From Actinoplanes sp. L3-i22 (GTDB lineage Bacteria; Actinomycetota; Actinomycetes; Mycobacteriales; Micromonosporaceae), in NCBI RefSeq assembly GCF_019704555.1, contig NZ_AP024745.1, positions 1,732,001 to 1,796,000 on the forward strand: 64,000 nucleotides of DNA. Direction: 5' to 3'. This document shows positions 16,900-25,500 of this stretch, one piece after another. The translations under genes and the position numbers were made by a program. The notes under the pieces were generated by a model that searched no databases, was not told where the DNA came from, and worked only from the letters and a program-made list of their open reading frames with translations. Every line of letters begins with the position of its first letter. Position 1 is the first letter of the stretch.

Positions 16900-18141
16900 A
16901 TGGCCGGATCAGCACGCGAGGAAGCCGAGCGCCTGGTGGCGTCGATCCTCGCCAGGGCCGCTTCGGCCGGCGTGGGTGCCGCGGCGCGCGGTTTCCGCGA
17001 CGCCGCAACTTCCTCCGGTACGGATCGGTCCACCTCCCGTGCCGCCGGCTCCTCGCCCGCGTCGACCGCCGCGACCGTGGTCGGGGACGCCGTCGACGGC
17101 TTCTTCGGCCTGCTCAACGACGTCGCCAAGGGCCAGCCGGGCGGCTCGCGCACGGCGCCCCGGGGCTGGGCGACCGGCAGCCCGGAGTGCTGTGTCTGCC
17201 CGGTCTGCCGAGCCATCGCGGCGACCCGCGACCCCAGCCCGGAGACCGTCTTCAAGGTCGCGACCGGGGCCGGCGACATCGCCACCGGCGCGGCCAGCGT
17301 GCTGCGCGGCCTGTCGACGCTGGCCGGCTCGGTGCTGAGCAACCCGCGCCCGGCCCGGAAATCACCCGGCGGGGGAGCGGCCCGGCACGCGCCGAGCCCC
17401 GACCAGGCCTGGTCCACGGCCACCCGGTCGACCCGTCCCGCACCACGCCCGGCCGAGCCCACGCCGGCCACCCCCGCGCCTGCCACCCCCGCGTCGGCCA
17501 TGCCCGGCTCGACCACCCCGGCCCAGGCCACCCCCGGCGCGGCGGGCTCGGCCGGCCCCGGCAGCCCCGCCTCGGAGACCGACCCGTGGGCGGCCGCGAC
17601 GGCGGAGAGCGCCCGCGAGGCGGACGCGGCCCGAGCCCGCGCCCGAGCCGCCGAGCGAGCCGTGGCCCGCGCGGTGGCCGACGCCCGCCGCACCACCGGC
17701 CGCATCCCGGCCCCGGGCGAGGCTGACCCGGCGGAGCGGAAGCCCGGCACGGGCGAGGCCGAGACGGCGGCGCCGAAACTCGGCACGGGCGAGGCTGAGA
17801 CGGCGGAGCGGAAGCCCGGCACGGGCGAGGCCGAGACGGCGAAGCGGAAGCCCGGCACGGGCGGGACCGGCACGGCGAAGCGGAATTCCGCCACGGGCGG
17901 GGCTGACGCCGTACCGAAGCAGGGTGAAGCGCAAGCCACGGCGGACCCGGCGGCGGACCGGCCGAAGGCCGCTGGTGGGCGGCGGAAGACCGGCGGGGAC
18001 GTCTGGTCCGTGGTCACCGCGGAGGCCGCCGCAGACGCCGTGGACCGGCGACGTAGCGTGGATCATGAGCGGGGCGCCGAGGTGCCCGAGGATGGTGGCG
18101 CAGGCCCGGGCGACGACGCCCGCGACGGCGACGCGGTGTGA
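16900..18141 (+). CDS. Conserved actinobacterial protein with Cys motif and 12-residue repeats
   Basis: 413 residues starting at the ATG after GAGGGGAG. The N-terminal 150 residues are the conserved part, with an amphipathic helix (EAERLVASILARAASAGVG) and the motif SPECCVCPVCRAIAATRDPS, whose cysteines could form a zinc site. From about residue 160 it is Pro/Ala rich, with TPATPAPATPA-type runs and then in-frame 12-residue repeats (GTGEAETAERKP). From memory, a protein of this type precedes glucokinase in Streptomyces as well. Function unknown. The glucokinase gene starts 16 bases after its stop. Confidence 0.8.
   Translation: MAGSAREEAERLVASILARAASAGVGAAARGFRDAATSSGTDRSTSRAAGSSPASTAATVVGDAVDGFFGLLNDVAKGQPGGSRTAPRGWATGSPECCVCPVCRAIAATRDPSPETVFKVATGAGDIATGAASVLRGLSTLAGSVLSNPRPARKSPGGGAARHAPSPDQAWSTATRSTRPAPRPAEPTPATPAPATPASAMPGSTTPAQATPGAAGSAGPGSPASETDPWAAATAESAREADAARARARAAERAVARAVADARRTTGRIPAPGEADPAERKPGTGEAETAAPKLGTGEAETAERKPGTGEAETAKRKPGTGGTGTAKRNSATGGADAVPKQGEAQATADPAADRPKAAGGRRKTGGDVWSVVTAEAAADAVDRRRSVDHERGAEVPEDGGAGPGDDARDGDAV
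17710..17889 (+). repeat. 36-bp in-frame repeats (12 residues)
   Basis: Five 36-base units starting at 17710, 17746, 17782, 17818 and 17854, encoding GPGEADPAERKP, GTGEAETAAPKL, GTGEAETAERKP, GTGEAETAKRKP and GTGGTGTAKRNS. Same unit length as the repeats at 10721, but a different sequence. Confidence 0.9.
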
Positions 18142-18157
18142 AGAGGGGACGGGCAGC

Positions 18158-19105
18158 GTGACGCTGACCATCGGAATCGACGTCGGCGGCACCAAGGTGG
18201 CCGGCGGTGTGGTCGACGAGCACGGCAATGTGCTGGCGTCGACCCGCCGGCCGACGCCGGCGGAGGACCCGGCCGGGACCCGGGACACGATCGCCGAGGT
18301 GGCCGCCGAGCTGGCGGCGCAGTACCCGGACGCCACCGCGGTCGGGATCGGTGCCGCCGCCTGGATCGACGCCGCCGGTTCGACCGTGCTGTTCGCGCCG
18401 AACCTGGCCTGGCGCGACGAGCCGCTGCGGGACTACGTCTCGAAGGCGGTCGGCCTGCCGACCGTGCTGGAGAACGACGCGAACGTCGCCGCCTGGGCCG
18501 AGTTCCGGTACGGCGTCGCCAAGCACGCCACCGACTCGATGGTGATGATCACCGTGGGCACCGGCATCGGCGGCGGCATCGTGCTGAACGGCAAGCTCTG
18601 GCGCGGCGCCCACGGCATCGCCGGTGAGCTCGGGCACATCCAGTCGGTGCCGGACGGGCACCCGTGCGGCTGCGGCCGGCTGGGCTGCCTGGAGCAGTAC
18701 GCGAGCGGCAACGCCCTGGTCCGGTTCGCCCGGGCCGGCGCGCGGCAGGAGCCGGAGCGCGCCGCGAAGCTGCTGGAGCTGGCCGGCGGCGACGCGCTGG
18801 CGATCAGCGGCCGGCAGATCACCGAGGCGGCCCGCGGCGGCGACGGTGTCGCGATGGACGCGTTCGCCCAGGTCGGTTACTGGCTCGGGGTGGCCCTGGC
18901 GGACCTCGCGCAGAGCCTCGACCCGGAGATCCTGGTGATCGGCGGCGGCGTGGTCGACGCCGGCCCGCTGCTGATGGGCCCGGCCGAGCGGACCTACCGG
19001 GACCAACTCGCCCAGCGTGACCGGTTCCCGGTCGCCGAGGTCCACGCGGCCCAGATGGGCAACGTCGCGGGCGTGGTCGGCGCGGCCGACCTGGCACGGC
19101 GGTAA
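18158..19105 (+). CDS. glkA: ROK-family glucokinase
   Basis: The GTG at 18158 follows AGAGGGG. The 315-residue ROK kinase has the phosphate loop TIGIDVGGTKVAGG, the sugar-site residues in LENDANVAAWAE, the second phosphate loop ITVGTGIGGGIVLNGKLWRG and the zinc motif ELGHIQ...CGCGRLGCLEQYASG. It makes glucose 6-phosphate from glucose and ATP; in Streptomyces the orthologue also mediates glucose repression. No helix-turn-helix is present, so it is an enzyme and not a ROK repressor. Confidence 0.95.
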   Translation: MTLTIGIDVGGTKVAGGVVDEHGNVLASTRRPTPAEDPAGTRDTIAEVAAELAAQYPDATAVGIGAAAWIDAAGSTVLFAPNLAWRDEPLRDYVSKAVGLPTVLENDANVAAWAEFRYGVAKHATDSMVMITVGTGIGGGIVLNGKLWRGAHGIAGELGHIQSVPDGHPCGCGRLGCLEQYASGNALVRFARAGARQEPERAAKLLELAGGDALAISGRQITEAARGGDGVAMDAFAQVGYWLGVALADLAQSLDPEILVIGGGVVDAGPLLMGPAERTYRDQLAQRDRFPVAEVHAAQMGNVAGVVGAADLARR

Positions 19106-19110
19106 CGGTG

Positions 19111-19788
19111 ATGTCCGGGGTTCCGCTCCGCGTGCTCAGCTGGAACGTGCACGGCTTGAAGGACGACCGCGCCGAGCTGGTCGGCCTGGTCCGTGAGCTG
19201 GCCCCGGACGTCCTGATCATGCAGGAGGCGCCGCGCCGGTTCCGCTGGCGGCACAAGAGCGCCGCGCTGGCCAACGAGTGCGGCCTGGTGGTGGCCGCCG
19301 GCGGGCTGCCCGCGCTGGGCAACCTGCTGCTGGTCAACCTGCGGGTGGCGGTCGGCGACACGTGGAACGTGCGCTATCCGCTGACCCCGGGCCGGCATCT
19401 GCGCGGCGCGTTCTTCGCCCAGGGCCGGGTGCGCGGCGCGTCGTTCACCGTCTCCGGCTCGCACCTGGCCACCGATCCGGCCGAGCGGCCGACCCAGGCC
19501 GCGCACTGGAAGGCCGAGCTGATCCGGGTCGACGGCCCGGTGATCGTGGCCGCCGACCTGAACGAGGGGCCGGGCGGCGGCGCCTGGCGCACCGTCGAGG
19601 ACGGGCTGACCACCACGAAGGACGACGAGCCGACGTTCCCGGCGGCGGCGCCCAGCCGGCGCATCGACGGCGTTTTCGTCAGCCCGGACATCACCATCGA
19701 GCGGTACGAGATCATCGCGACGGATCGGGCACGAGCCGCGAGTGATCATTTACCGGTCCTCGTGGACCTTTCACTCCCTTCCGGCTGA
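19111..19788 (+). CDS. Endonuclease/exonuclease/phosphatase (EEP) family protein
   Basis: 225 residues with EEP hallmarks: LRVLSWNVHGLKDD (metal Asn), DVLIMQEAP (metal Glu), SGSHLATDP, VIVAADLNEGP and the final SDHLPVLVDL His. The fold hydrolyses phosphodiester bonds in nucleic acids or lipids; the substrate cannot be told from sequence. The start is only 5 bases after the glucokinase stop, so it is probably in that operon (ATG 19111, or the adjacent GTG 19108). Confidence 0.88.
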   Translation: MSGVPLRVLSWNVHGLKDDRAELVGLVRELAPDVLIMQEAPRRFRWRHKSAALANECGLVVAAGGLPALGNLLLVNLRVAVGDTWNVRYPLTPGRHLRGAFFAQGRVRGASFTVSGSHLATDPAERPTQAAHWKAELIRVDGPVIVAADLNEGPGGGAWRTVEDGLTTTKDDEPTFPAAAPSRRIDGVFVSPDITIERYEIIATDRARAASDHLPVLVDLSLPSG

Positions 19789-19813
19789 GCCCCGCGTCTG
19801 GCAGGATCGCCGG

Positions 19814-21157
19814 GTGCACGACTCCCCGGACCCGGGCGAGCGCCGCGACGCCGTGTGCGTCGTGGGCGCCGGCGCCAGCGGCCTGACCGCCGTCAAGAAC
19901 CTGCTCGAGCTGGGCTTCCAGGTCGACTGCTACGAGCGGGAGACCGCCGTCGGCGGCGCCTGGAACTGGCGGCACGACCGCAGCCCGGTCTATGCCGGCA
20001 CCCACCTGATCTCGTCGCGGCCGCTCACCGAGTTCCCCGACTTCCCGATGCCGGACACCTGGCCGGACTATCCGCACCACAGCCAGGTGCTGACCTACCT
20101 GGAGCGCTACGCGTCGCACTTCCGGCTGGGCGAGCACATCTGGTTCGGCACCGAGGTGGTCTCCGCGGTGCCGACCGACGACGGCGGGTGGGAGGTGACC
20201 ACCCGGTCGACCGGTGGCGGCGCGTCCCGCACGTCGCGGTACGCCGCGCTGATCGTCGCGAACGGGCACAACTGGGACCCGCGCAAGCCGGCCATCCCGG
20301 GGGAGTTCCGTGGGCGGGTGATGCACTCGTCGGCGTACAAGGACCCGGCCGTGCTCCGTGGCCGCAAGGTCCTCGTGGTCGGCGGCGGCAACACCGGCTG
20401 CGACATCGCCGTCGAGGCGGCCCAGCAGGCGTCCCAGGTCTGGCACTCGACCCGGCGCGGCTATTGGTACGCCCCGAAGTACATCCTCGGCCGCCCCGCC
20501 GACCAGGTGAACGACGCGCTGCTCAAGTGGCGGCTGCCGCTGCGCCTGCGCCAGTGGCTGTACCGCCGCACGGTCCGGCTCACCACCGGGGATCTGACCC
20601 GGTTCGGGCTGCCGGCGCCGGATCACCAGCCGTACGAGAGCCACCCGATCGTCAACAGCCAGCTGCCGTACTACCTGGGCCACGGCCGGATCACCCCGGT
20701 GCCGGACGTGACCGCGTTCGACGGCGCCGCGGTCGAGCTCTCCGACGGCCGGCGGGTCGAGCCCGACCTGGTGATCACCGCGACCGGCTACCGCCCGCGC
20801 TTCGAGTTCCTGGCGCCCGAGCTGCTCGACGCCGACGAGTCCGGCCGCCCCGACCTGCACCTGCACACGTTCGCCCGGAAGCACCCGACGCTCGCGGTGA
20901 TCGGCCTGGTCCAGCCGGACGCCGGGGTGTTCCCGCTGGCCCACTGGCAGAGCGTGGCGACCGCCCGCTGGCTGCGGCTGCGCCTGTCCGACCCGGCGAA
21001 GGCCGCCGCGGTCCAGCAGAAGGAGTCGGCCAAGCCGCTCGCGTCGTGGTCGAAGCGCCGGGTGGTCAAGACCGAGCGGCACTGGTTCGAGGTCGACCAC
21101 CTCGACTACCTGCGCTCCCTCGAGAGCCTTCTCAACGAGATGGAGTCGGCGTCGTGA
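19814..21157 (+). CDS. Flavin-containing monooxygenase
   Basis: 447 residues from the GTG at 19814. It has the FAD loop CVVGAGASGLTAVKNL, the FMO fingerprint FRGRVMHSSAYKDP, the NADPH loop VVGGGNTGCDIAVEAAQ and the late ATGYRPRFEFL motif. Such enzymes oxygenate nucleophilic N or S atoms or perform Baeyer-Villiger reactions with NADPH and O2. Its GTGA stop/start overlap with the alpha/beta-hydrolase-fold gene indicates coupled expression and probably a shared pathway. Confidence 0.92.
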   Translation: MHDSPDPGERRDAVCVVGAGASGLTAVKNLLELGFQVDCYERETAVGGAWNWRHDRSPVYAGTHLISSRPLTEFPDFPMPDTWPDYPHHSQVLTYLERYASHFRLGEHIWFGTEVVSAVPTDDGGWEVTTRSTGGGASRTSRYAALIVANGHNWDPRKPAIPGEFRGRVMHSSAYKDPAVLRGRKVLVVGGGNTGCDIAVEAAQQASQVWHSTRRGYWYAPKYILGRPADQVNDALLKWRLPLRLRQWLYRRTVRLTTGDLTRFGLPAPDHQPYESHPIVNSQLPYYLGHGRITPVPDVTAFDGAAVELSDGRRVEPDLVITATGYRPRFEFLAPELLDADESGRPDLHLHTFARKHPTLAVIGLVQPDAGVFPLAHWQSVATARWLRLRLSDPAKAAAVQQKESAKPLASWSKRRVVKTERHWFEVDHLDYLRSLESLLNEMESAS

Positions 21158-21927
21158 CCGGTTTCGACCTGCTCCGTTTCGACGACTGGACCAAGCCGGT
21201 GCCACCCGCCGAGCGCGACGTCGCCGCCCTGCTCCCGGACGACGACGAGGGCCGCCCGCCGGTCCTGTTCGTCCCCGGTCTCGGCCACGCCGCCTGGGCG
21301 TTCGCCGAGCACTGGCTCCCGCACACGGCCGGTCGCGGTTTCCCGGCGCACGCGCTCAGCCCGCGCCCCGGCGGCGACCTGCGCGCCCAGGTGCACGACG
21401 TGGTCCAGACCGCGGCGTCCCTGCCGCGCCAGGCGGTGCTGATCGGCCACGGCGTCGGCGCCCAGGTGGTGGCGCGGGCGCTCGGCCGTTACCCGGCCCG
21501 CGCGGCGGTGCTGGTCGCCCCGGTGCTGGACGGCCGGTCCGCGCTCGGCTCGGCGCTGCTGGCCAACCCGGCCGGCACGATCCCGGCGCTCTTCGGCGGG
21601 CGCCTCCGCATCTCCGCGCGGCAGCTGTTCAATTCCGGACTCCCGGCCGAGCAGACCGCGGAATATCTGAGCCGCCTCGACCCGAAGCCGCGCGCCGAAC
21701 TGCTCCGCCGCGCGGTGCCGCCCCGCCCGGTCGGCGACCCGCCGGTCCTGGTCGTCGGCAGCCCGGACGACCGCGTGGTGGCCCGCAAGGCCCTCGACCG
21801 CGCGGCCGCCGCCTACGCCGGCGCGCCGCTGATGTTCCCCGGCATGGGCCACGACCTGATGCTCGAGGAGAGCTGGGCGGAGCCCATCGACGCGATCCTG
21901 GACTGGCTCACCAAACAGGTCAAATAA
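21154..21927 (+). CDS. Alpha/beta-hydrolase-fold protein lacking the nucleophile
   Basis: 257 residues from a GTG overlapping the monooxygenase stop. The fold is clear: VLFVPGLGHAAW oxyanion strand, the elbow VLIGHGVGAQVV, the acid in VVGSPDDRV (Asp205/206) and His233 in GMGHDLM. At the elbow (G-x-S-x-G) residue 100 is Gly instead of Ser, Asp or Cys, so ordinary esterase, dehalogenase or peptidase chemistry is not expected. It may be a cofactor-free catalyst of another kind, a binding protein or a partner of the monooxygenase. Confidence 0.85.
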   Translation: MTGFDLLRFDDWTKPVPPAERDVAALLPDDDEGRPPVLFVPGLGHAAWAFAEHWLPHTAGRGFPAHALSPRPGGDLRAQVHDVVQTAASLPRQAVLIGHGVGAQVVARALGRYPARAAVLVAPVLDGRSALGSALLANPAGTIPALFGGRLRISARQLFNSGLPAEQTAEYLSRLDPKPRAELLRRAVPPRPVGDPPVLVVGSPDDRVVARKALDRAAAAYAGAPLMFPGMGHDLMLEESWAEPIDAILDWLTKQVK

Positions 21928-21986
21928 CTTATTTCTTGCCTCGGCTGCGGCCAATAACTGATCGTCGCTCCCGCGGGGACCCTTCC

Positions 21987-22026
21987 GGGCTTCGCAGGGC
22001 GCTGGCGCGCCCTGAACGCGAAGCCC
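21987..22026 (+). terminator. Hairpin after the alpha/beta-hydrolase gene
   Basis: GGGCTTCGC plus AGGGCGC (21987-22002) pair with GCGCCCT and GCGAAGCCC (22007-22026), with a 4-base bulge and a 4-base loop. There is no U tract; a plausible terminator or structured 3' end. Confidence 0.5.
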
Positions 22027-22112
22027 TCCAGGGCGACGTCCGCGGTTGGTTGCGCAAAACCCCAAACCCCGCGCAAGCGTCGCGCGGGGCCGGCCAGGCG
22101 GCGCGGCTCACG

Positions 22113-22178
22113 CCCCGGCTGGTCCTGAGGGCTGTCTCCGGCCCGGTGAAGCAGCCCTCAGCGCCAGCCGAGGCCGGG
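22113..22178 (+). repeat. CCCGGCTGGTCCT hairpin element (copy X)
   Basis: GGCTGG (22117-22122) and CTGAGGGCTG (22125-22134) pair with CAGCCCTCAG (22152-22161) and CCAGCC (22164-22169). It shares the opening CCCGGCTGGTCCT and overall fold with hairpins at 30127 and 38245. It lies in the 408-base gene-free stretch 21928-22335. Confidence 0.6.
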
Positions 22179-22201
22179 CGACGCGGCCGCAGCCCGGTGG
22201 T

Positions 22202-22298
22202 CGGCGGACGTCGCGGCTCGTACCGGCGGCGGCTGGCGCTCGGCGGACGTCGCGGCTGGTGGCGGCGGGGCGGCTGGCGCTCGGCGGACGTCGCGGCT
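22202..22298 (+). repeat. Three copies of a 17-mer, about 40 bp apart
   Basis: CGGCGGACGTCGCGGCT occurs at 22202-22218, 22241-22257 and 22282-22298 within GC-rich GGCTGGTGGCGG filler, immediately downstream of the otsA stop on the opposite strand. No gene is called here. Confidence 0.85.
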
Positions 22299-22335
22299 GG
22301 TGGCGGCTGGTGGGCGGGGCGGCTGGTGCCCGGGG

Positions 22336-23751
22336 TCAGGCGCGGCCGATGAAGCGGCGCGCCAACCGGCCCGTGTGATCCAACTCGGTCAGATACGCCC
22401 GGGCCCAGGCCAGGATGTCGTGCTCCGCGAGGTGCCGCCGCATCGCCGTCATCCGGGCCGCGAGATCCTCCGGAGAGGCCTCCAACGCCCGCATCAGAGT
22501 CTGTTTCAGATCATCCACGTCGTGCGGGTTGACCAGGAACGCCCCGGACAGCTCGTCGGCCGCCCCGGCGAACTCGCTGAGGACCAGCGCCCCCGCCCCG
22601 TCCTCACGCGCCGCCACGAACTCCTTGGCGACCAGGTTCATCCCGTCCCGCAGCGGCGTCACCACCATCACGTCCGCGGTCTGGTAGAGCGCGGCCAGCT
22701 CCGACCGGCTGAACGGCTGGTTCAGGTAGTGGATGGCCGGCTCACCGACCCGCCCGTACTCCCCGTTGATCCGGCCGACCTCGCCCTCGATCCGGTCCCG
22801 CAGGTCCCGGTAGCTCTCGACCCGTTCCCGGCTGGGCACCGCCACCTGGACCAGCACGGTGTCCCGGACCTTCACGTGCCCGTCGCGCAGCAGCTCCCGG
22901 TACGCCGTCAACCGGTGCTCGATCCCCTTGGTGTAGTCCAGCCGGTCCACGCTGACCAGCACCCGCTTCGACTCGCCCAGGTCGTGATGCAGCTGCTTGA
23001 CCTGGGCGACCACGTCCGGCCGGGTGGCCAGGGTGCGCATCTCGGCGACGTCGATGGAGACCGGGAACGCCCCGGTCCGCACGGTCCGGCCGTCGATCGT
23101 GATCGCGTCGTCGGTGGCGTCCGCGCCGAGCAGCTTCTGGGCGAGCTGGGCGAGGTTGTGCGCGGCCTGTTCGCGCTGGAAGCCGACCAGGTCGGCGCCG
23201 AGCATCCCGCGCAGCAGCTCGATCCGGCGGGGGAGCTGCATGAACAGCTCGGGCGGCGGGAACGGCACGTGCATGAAGAACCCGATCAGCAGGTCCGGCC
23301 GCAGCTCCCGGAGCATCCGCGGGACCAGCTGCAGGTGATAGTCCTGCACCCAGACGGCGGCGTGCTTGCCGGCCACCTCGGCGGCCGCCTCGGCGAAGCG
23401 CTGGTTGACCGACCGGTACGTCTCCCACCACTCCCGCTGGAACACCGGCTGCTGCACCGCGTCGTGGTAGAGCGGCCACAGTGTCGAGTTCGCGAAGCCC
23501 TCGTAGTACCCCGCCTGCTCGGCGGCGGAGAGCGTGACCGGCCGCAGGCGCACGCTGCCGATGTCGGTCACCCGGGCGAGGCCGGTCTCCCCGTCCCAGC
23601 CGACCCAGGTGGCCGGGGTCTGCTGGAGGATCGCGTGCAGCGCCCCGCTGAGCCCGCCGGGGCTCCGGCGCCATTCGCAGGCGCCGTCCCGGGCGGCGCT
23701 GTCATCGAGGGGAAGTCGGTTGGCGACGACGACGAGCGAACTCTGACGCAT
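22336..23751 (-). CDS. otsA: Trehalose-6-phosphate synthase
   Basis: 471 residues, GT20: [10 protein letters not shown], then [46 protein letters not shown] and [19 protein letters not shown], all active-site segments of OtsA, which joins a nucleotide-activated glucose to glucose 6-phosphate. A TAACCT -10 box 6 bases before the ATG at 23751 suggests a leaderless message and favours this start over the GTG 3 bases upstream. No otsB phosphatase is present in the window. Glucose 6-phosphate from the nearby glucokinase would be a substrate. Confidence 0.95.
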   Translation of the reverse strand: MRQSSLVVVANRLPLDDSAARDGACEWRRSPGGLSGALHAILQQTPATWVGWDGETGLARVTDIGSVRLRPVTLSAAEQAGYYEGFANSTLWPLYHDAVQQPVFQREWWETYRSVNQRFAEAAAEVAGKHAAVWVQDYHLQLVPRMLRELRPDLLIGFFMHVPFPPPELFMQLPRRIELLRGMLGADLVGFQREQAAHNLAQLAQKLLGADATDDAITIDGRTVRTGAFPVSIDVAEMRTLATRPDVVAQVKQLHHDLGESKRVLVSVDRLDYTKGIEHRLTAYRELLRDGHVKVRDTVLVQVAVPSRERVESYRDLRDRIEGEVGRINGEYGRVGEPAIHYLNQPFSRSELAALYQTADVMVVTPLRDGMNLVAKEFVAAREDGAGALVLSEFAGAADELSGAFLVNPHDVDDLKQTLMRALEASPEDLAARMTAMRRHLAEHDILAWARAYLTELDHTGRLARRFIGRA

Positions 23752-23834
23752 CACCGTAGGTTACCGTGAAGCCACTCACGTGTGTCGATGCGCCGGGTGA
23801 GACAAAGAGAACCTGACCGATTCGGACCAGGTCC

Positions 23835-24620
23835 TCAGACCACCGCCCCGTCGTCGAACTCGTCGTCGTCATCGCCGGTCCGCAACCGCCACACCAGGGT
23901 GACCGCCCCGCCGACGATCGCCGCGAAGCCGAACACCATCACGAAGAAGCTGTCGATCGGGATCAGCGTCGGGAACAGGAACAGCACGAAGCCGAGGATC
24001 ACGCCGAGGGTGCCGGCCACCGCGTACTTCGAGATGTGCGGCAGGGGTGGGGGCGGGGGCGGCACGTACCGCTCGTCCTCCTCGGCCACGTCCGGGAAGC
24101 CGAACGGGTCGAGGACCGGGTAGAACACCGGCTCCGGCGGGGGATCGGTGCGCCGCCGGTTGACCGGGCGCCCGTCCTCGCCGACCGGGCGGCCCTTGGT
24201 GTCCGAGGTGGTGCCCTCGGACTCCGGCCAGGGCGCGGCCTCGGTGTCGACGGTGGTGTGGAACCCGGCGATGATTTTGTCCCACTCGGCGTCCACCTCG
24301 GCCTGTGGCCGGGGCTCCGGCACCGGCTCGGCGGGTGGGGTCGGCGGCGCGCCGCCGGTCACCTGCTGCAGGTGCTCCTTGGCGGTCGCCAGGTGGGTGC
24401 GATCGACGTAGAGCCGGTCGATCGGCCGCGCCGGAAGAGTCGTGGCCCGCAGGATCGGGTTCAGATCCGCGGTGGGTTGCAGGTAGGCCGCTATCCCCCC
24501 GGCCGCCAGCACGTCGAGCATGTGTTCACCGACGCGAGGGTCCACGTCGCCCGCGACCGCATAGTCTGTCGCGTCGAGTCCGTTGTCCCGCCGCCCGCGA
24601 CGGGCGCCGCCCGCTGTCAC
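23835..24620 (-). CDS. DUF308-type membrane-anchored protein
   Basis: 261 residues: an N-terminal cytoplasmic domain (YAVAGDVDPRVGEHMLDVLA, resembling a putative metal-transport/DUF2007-like fold), a charged Pro-rich linker with YVPPPPPPLPHISKYAVAG, and two hydrophobic segments (about 198-217 and 221-243) before the acidic tail GDDDDEFDDGAVV. Conserved in this neighbourhood of actinobacteria as far as I recall; no activity known. It is divergent from plsC. Confidence 0.75.
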   Translation of the reverse strand: MTAGGARRGRRDNGLDATDYAVAGDVDPRVGEHMLDVLAAGGIAAYLQPTADLNPILRATTLPARPIDRLYVDRTHLATAKEHLQQVTGGAPPTPPAEPVPEPRPQAEVDAEWDKIIAGFHTTVDTEAAPWPESEGTTSDTKGRPVGEDGRPVNRRRTDPPPEPVFYPVLDPFGFPDVAEEDERYVPPPPPPLPHISKYAVAGTLGVILGFVLFLFPTLIPIDSFFVMVFGFAAIVGGAVTLVWRLRTGDDDDEFDDGAVV

Positions 24621-24762
24621 CGATGCACACCCTCCCCGCCGAACCGTGCCTTGAATGGTGACACGGCAGGCGCCTGTTACGGGAGTGCGTTGTGCGTGCC
24701 GCCCCCGCTTCGTACCCTTCTTGCGCCCCGGGACGCCGGCGGCATCCGCTGAAAGGACGGCA

Positions 24763-25443
24763 GTGTTCTACTGGCTGCTCAAGTTGGTGGTCCTCGGACC
24801 CGTGCTGAGACTTGTCTTCCGCCCCAAGGTCGAAGGCCTGGAGAATGTTCCCGATTCCGGGCCGGTGATCCTGGCCTGCAACCATCTCTCGTTCTCGGAC
24901 TCGATCTTCACCCCATTGGTGATGAAGCGGAAAGTGACCTTCGTCGCCAAAGCTGAATACTTCACCGGCCGGGGGATCAAGGGGTGGCTCTCGCGGATGT
25001 TCTTCGTCGGCGCGGGGACCATCCCGGTGGACCGTTCGGGTGGGGAAGCCGCCCAGGCGGCGCTGGACACCCTCCTGCGGGTGCTCGGGGAGGGGAACAT
25101 CGCCGGCATCTATCCGGAGGGCACCCGTTCGCCTGACGGCCGGCTCTACCGCGGCAAGACCGGGGTGGCCCGGCTGGCCCTGGAGAGCGGCGCCGTGGTC
25201 GTGCCGGTGGCCCTGCTGAACACCGACGAGATCCAGCCCACCGGCACGCTGATCCCGGCGGTCAAGCGGGTCCGGATGCGGATCGGCAAGCCGCTCGACT
25301 TCTCCCGCTACGCGGCCACGCGCGGGGACCGGTTCGTCGAGCGGGCGATCACCGACGAGATCATGTTCGAGCTGATGGCGCTCTCCGGCCGCGAATACGT
25401 CGACGTCTACGCGGCCAAGCTCAAAGAGCCTCAACCCGCTTGA
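24763..25443 (+). CDS. plsC: 1-acyl-sn-glycerol-3-phosphate acyltransferase (PlsC family)
   Basis: 226 residues from the GTG at 24763 (ribosome site AAAGGAC). It has the catalytic HX4D motif NHLSFSD with His41 and Asp46, the FVGAGTIPVDRSG block, the glycerol-phosphate-binding YPEGTRSPDG and VPVALLNT. It acylates lysophosphatidic acid to phosphatidic acid at the membrane. M. tuberculosis Rv2182c sits in a comparable neighbourhood and may instead act in mannoside lipid acylation, so the exact acceptor is open. A strong hairpin follows. Confidence 0.92.
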   Translation: MFYWLLKLVVLGPVLRLVFRPKVEGLENVPDSGPVILACNHLSFSDSIFTPLVMKRKVTFVAKAEYFTGRGIKGWLSRMFFVGAGTIPVDRSGGEAAQAALDTLLRVLGEGNIAGIYPEGTRSPDGRLYRGKTGVARLALESGAVVVPVALLNTDEIQPTGTLIPAVKRVRMRIGKPLDFSRYAATRGDRFVERAITDEIMFELMALSGREYVDVYAAKLKEPQPA

Positions 25444-25444
25444 C

Positions 25445-25478
25445 GGTACGGCCGTAGGAACGCTCCTACGGCCGTACC
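25445..25478. terminator. Bidirectional hairpin between plsC and the Crp-like gene
   Basis: A perfect 15-bp stem (25445-25459 with 25464-25478, GGTACGGCCGTAGGA) and a 4-base loop, between two convergent stop codons. No clear U tract. Confidence 0.8.
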
Positions 25479-25500
25479 CCAAGCAGGTTTTGATCGTGAA

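Noticed and set aside
21936..22352. 138-residue plus-strand frame after the alpha/beta-hydrolase gene
   Set aside because: Composed of hairpin and repeat DNA; Arg/Gly/Trp-rich translation and no ribosome site.
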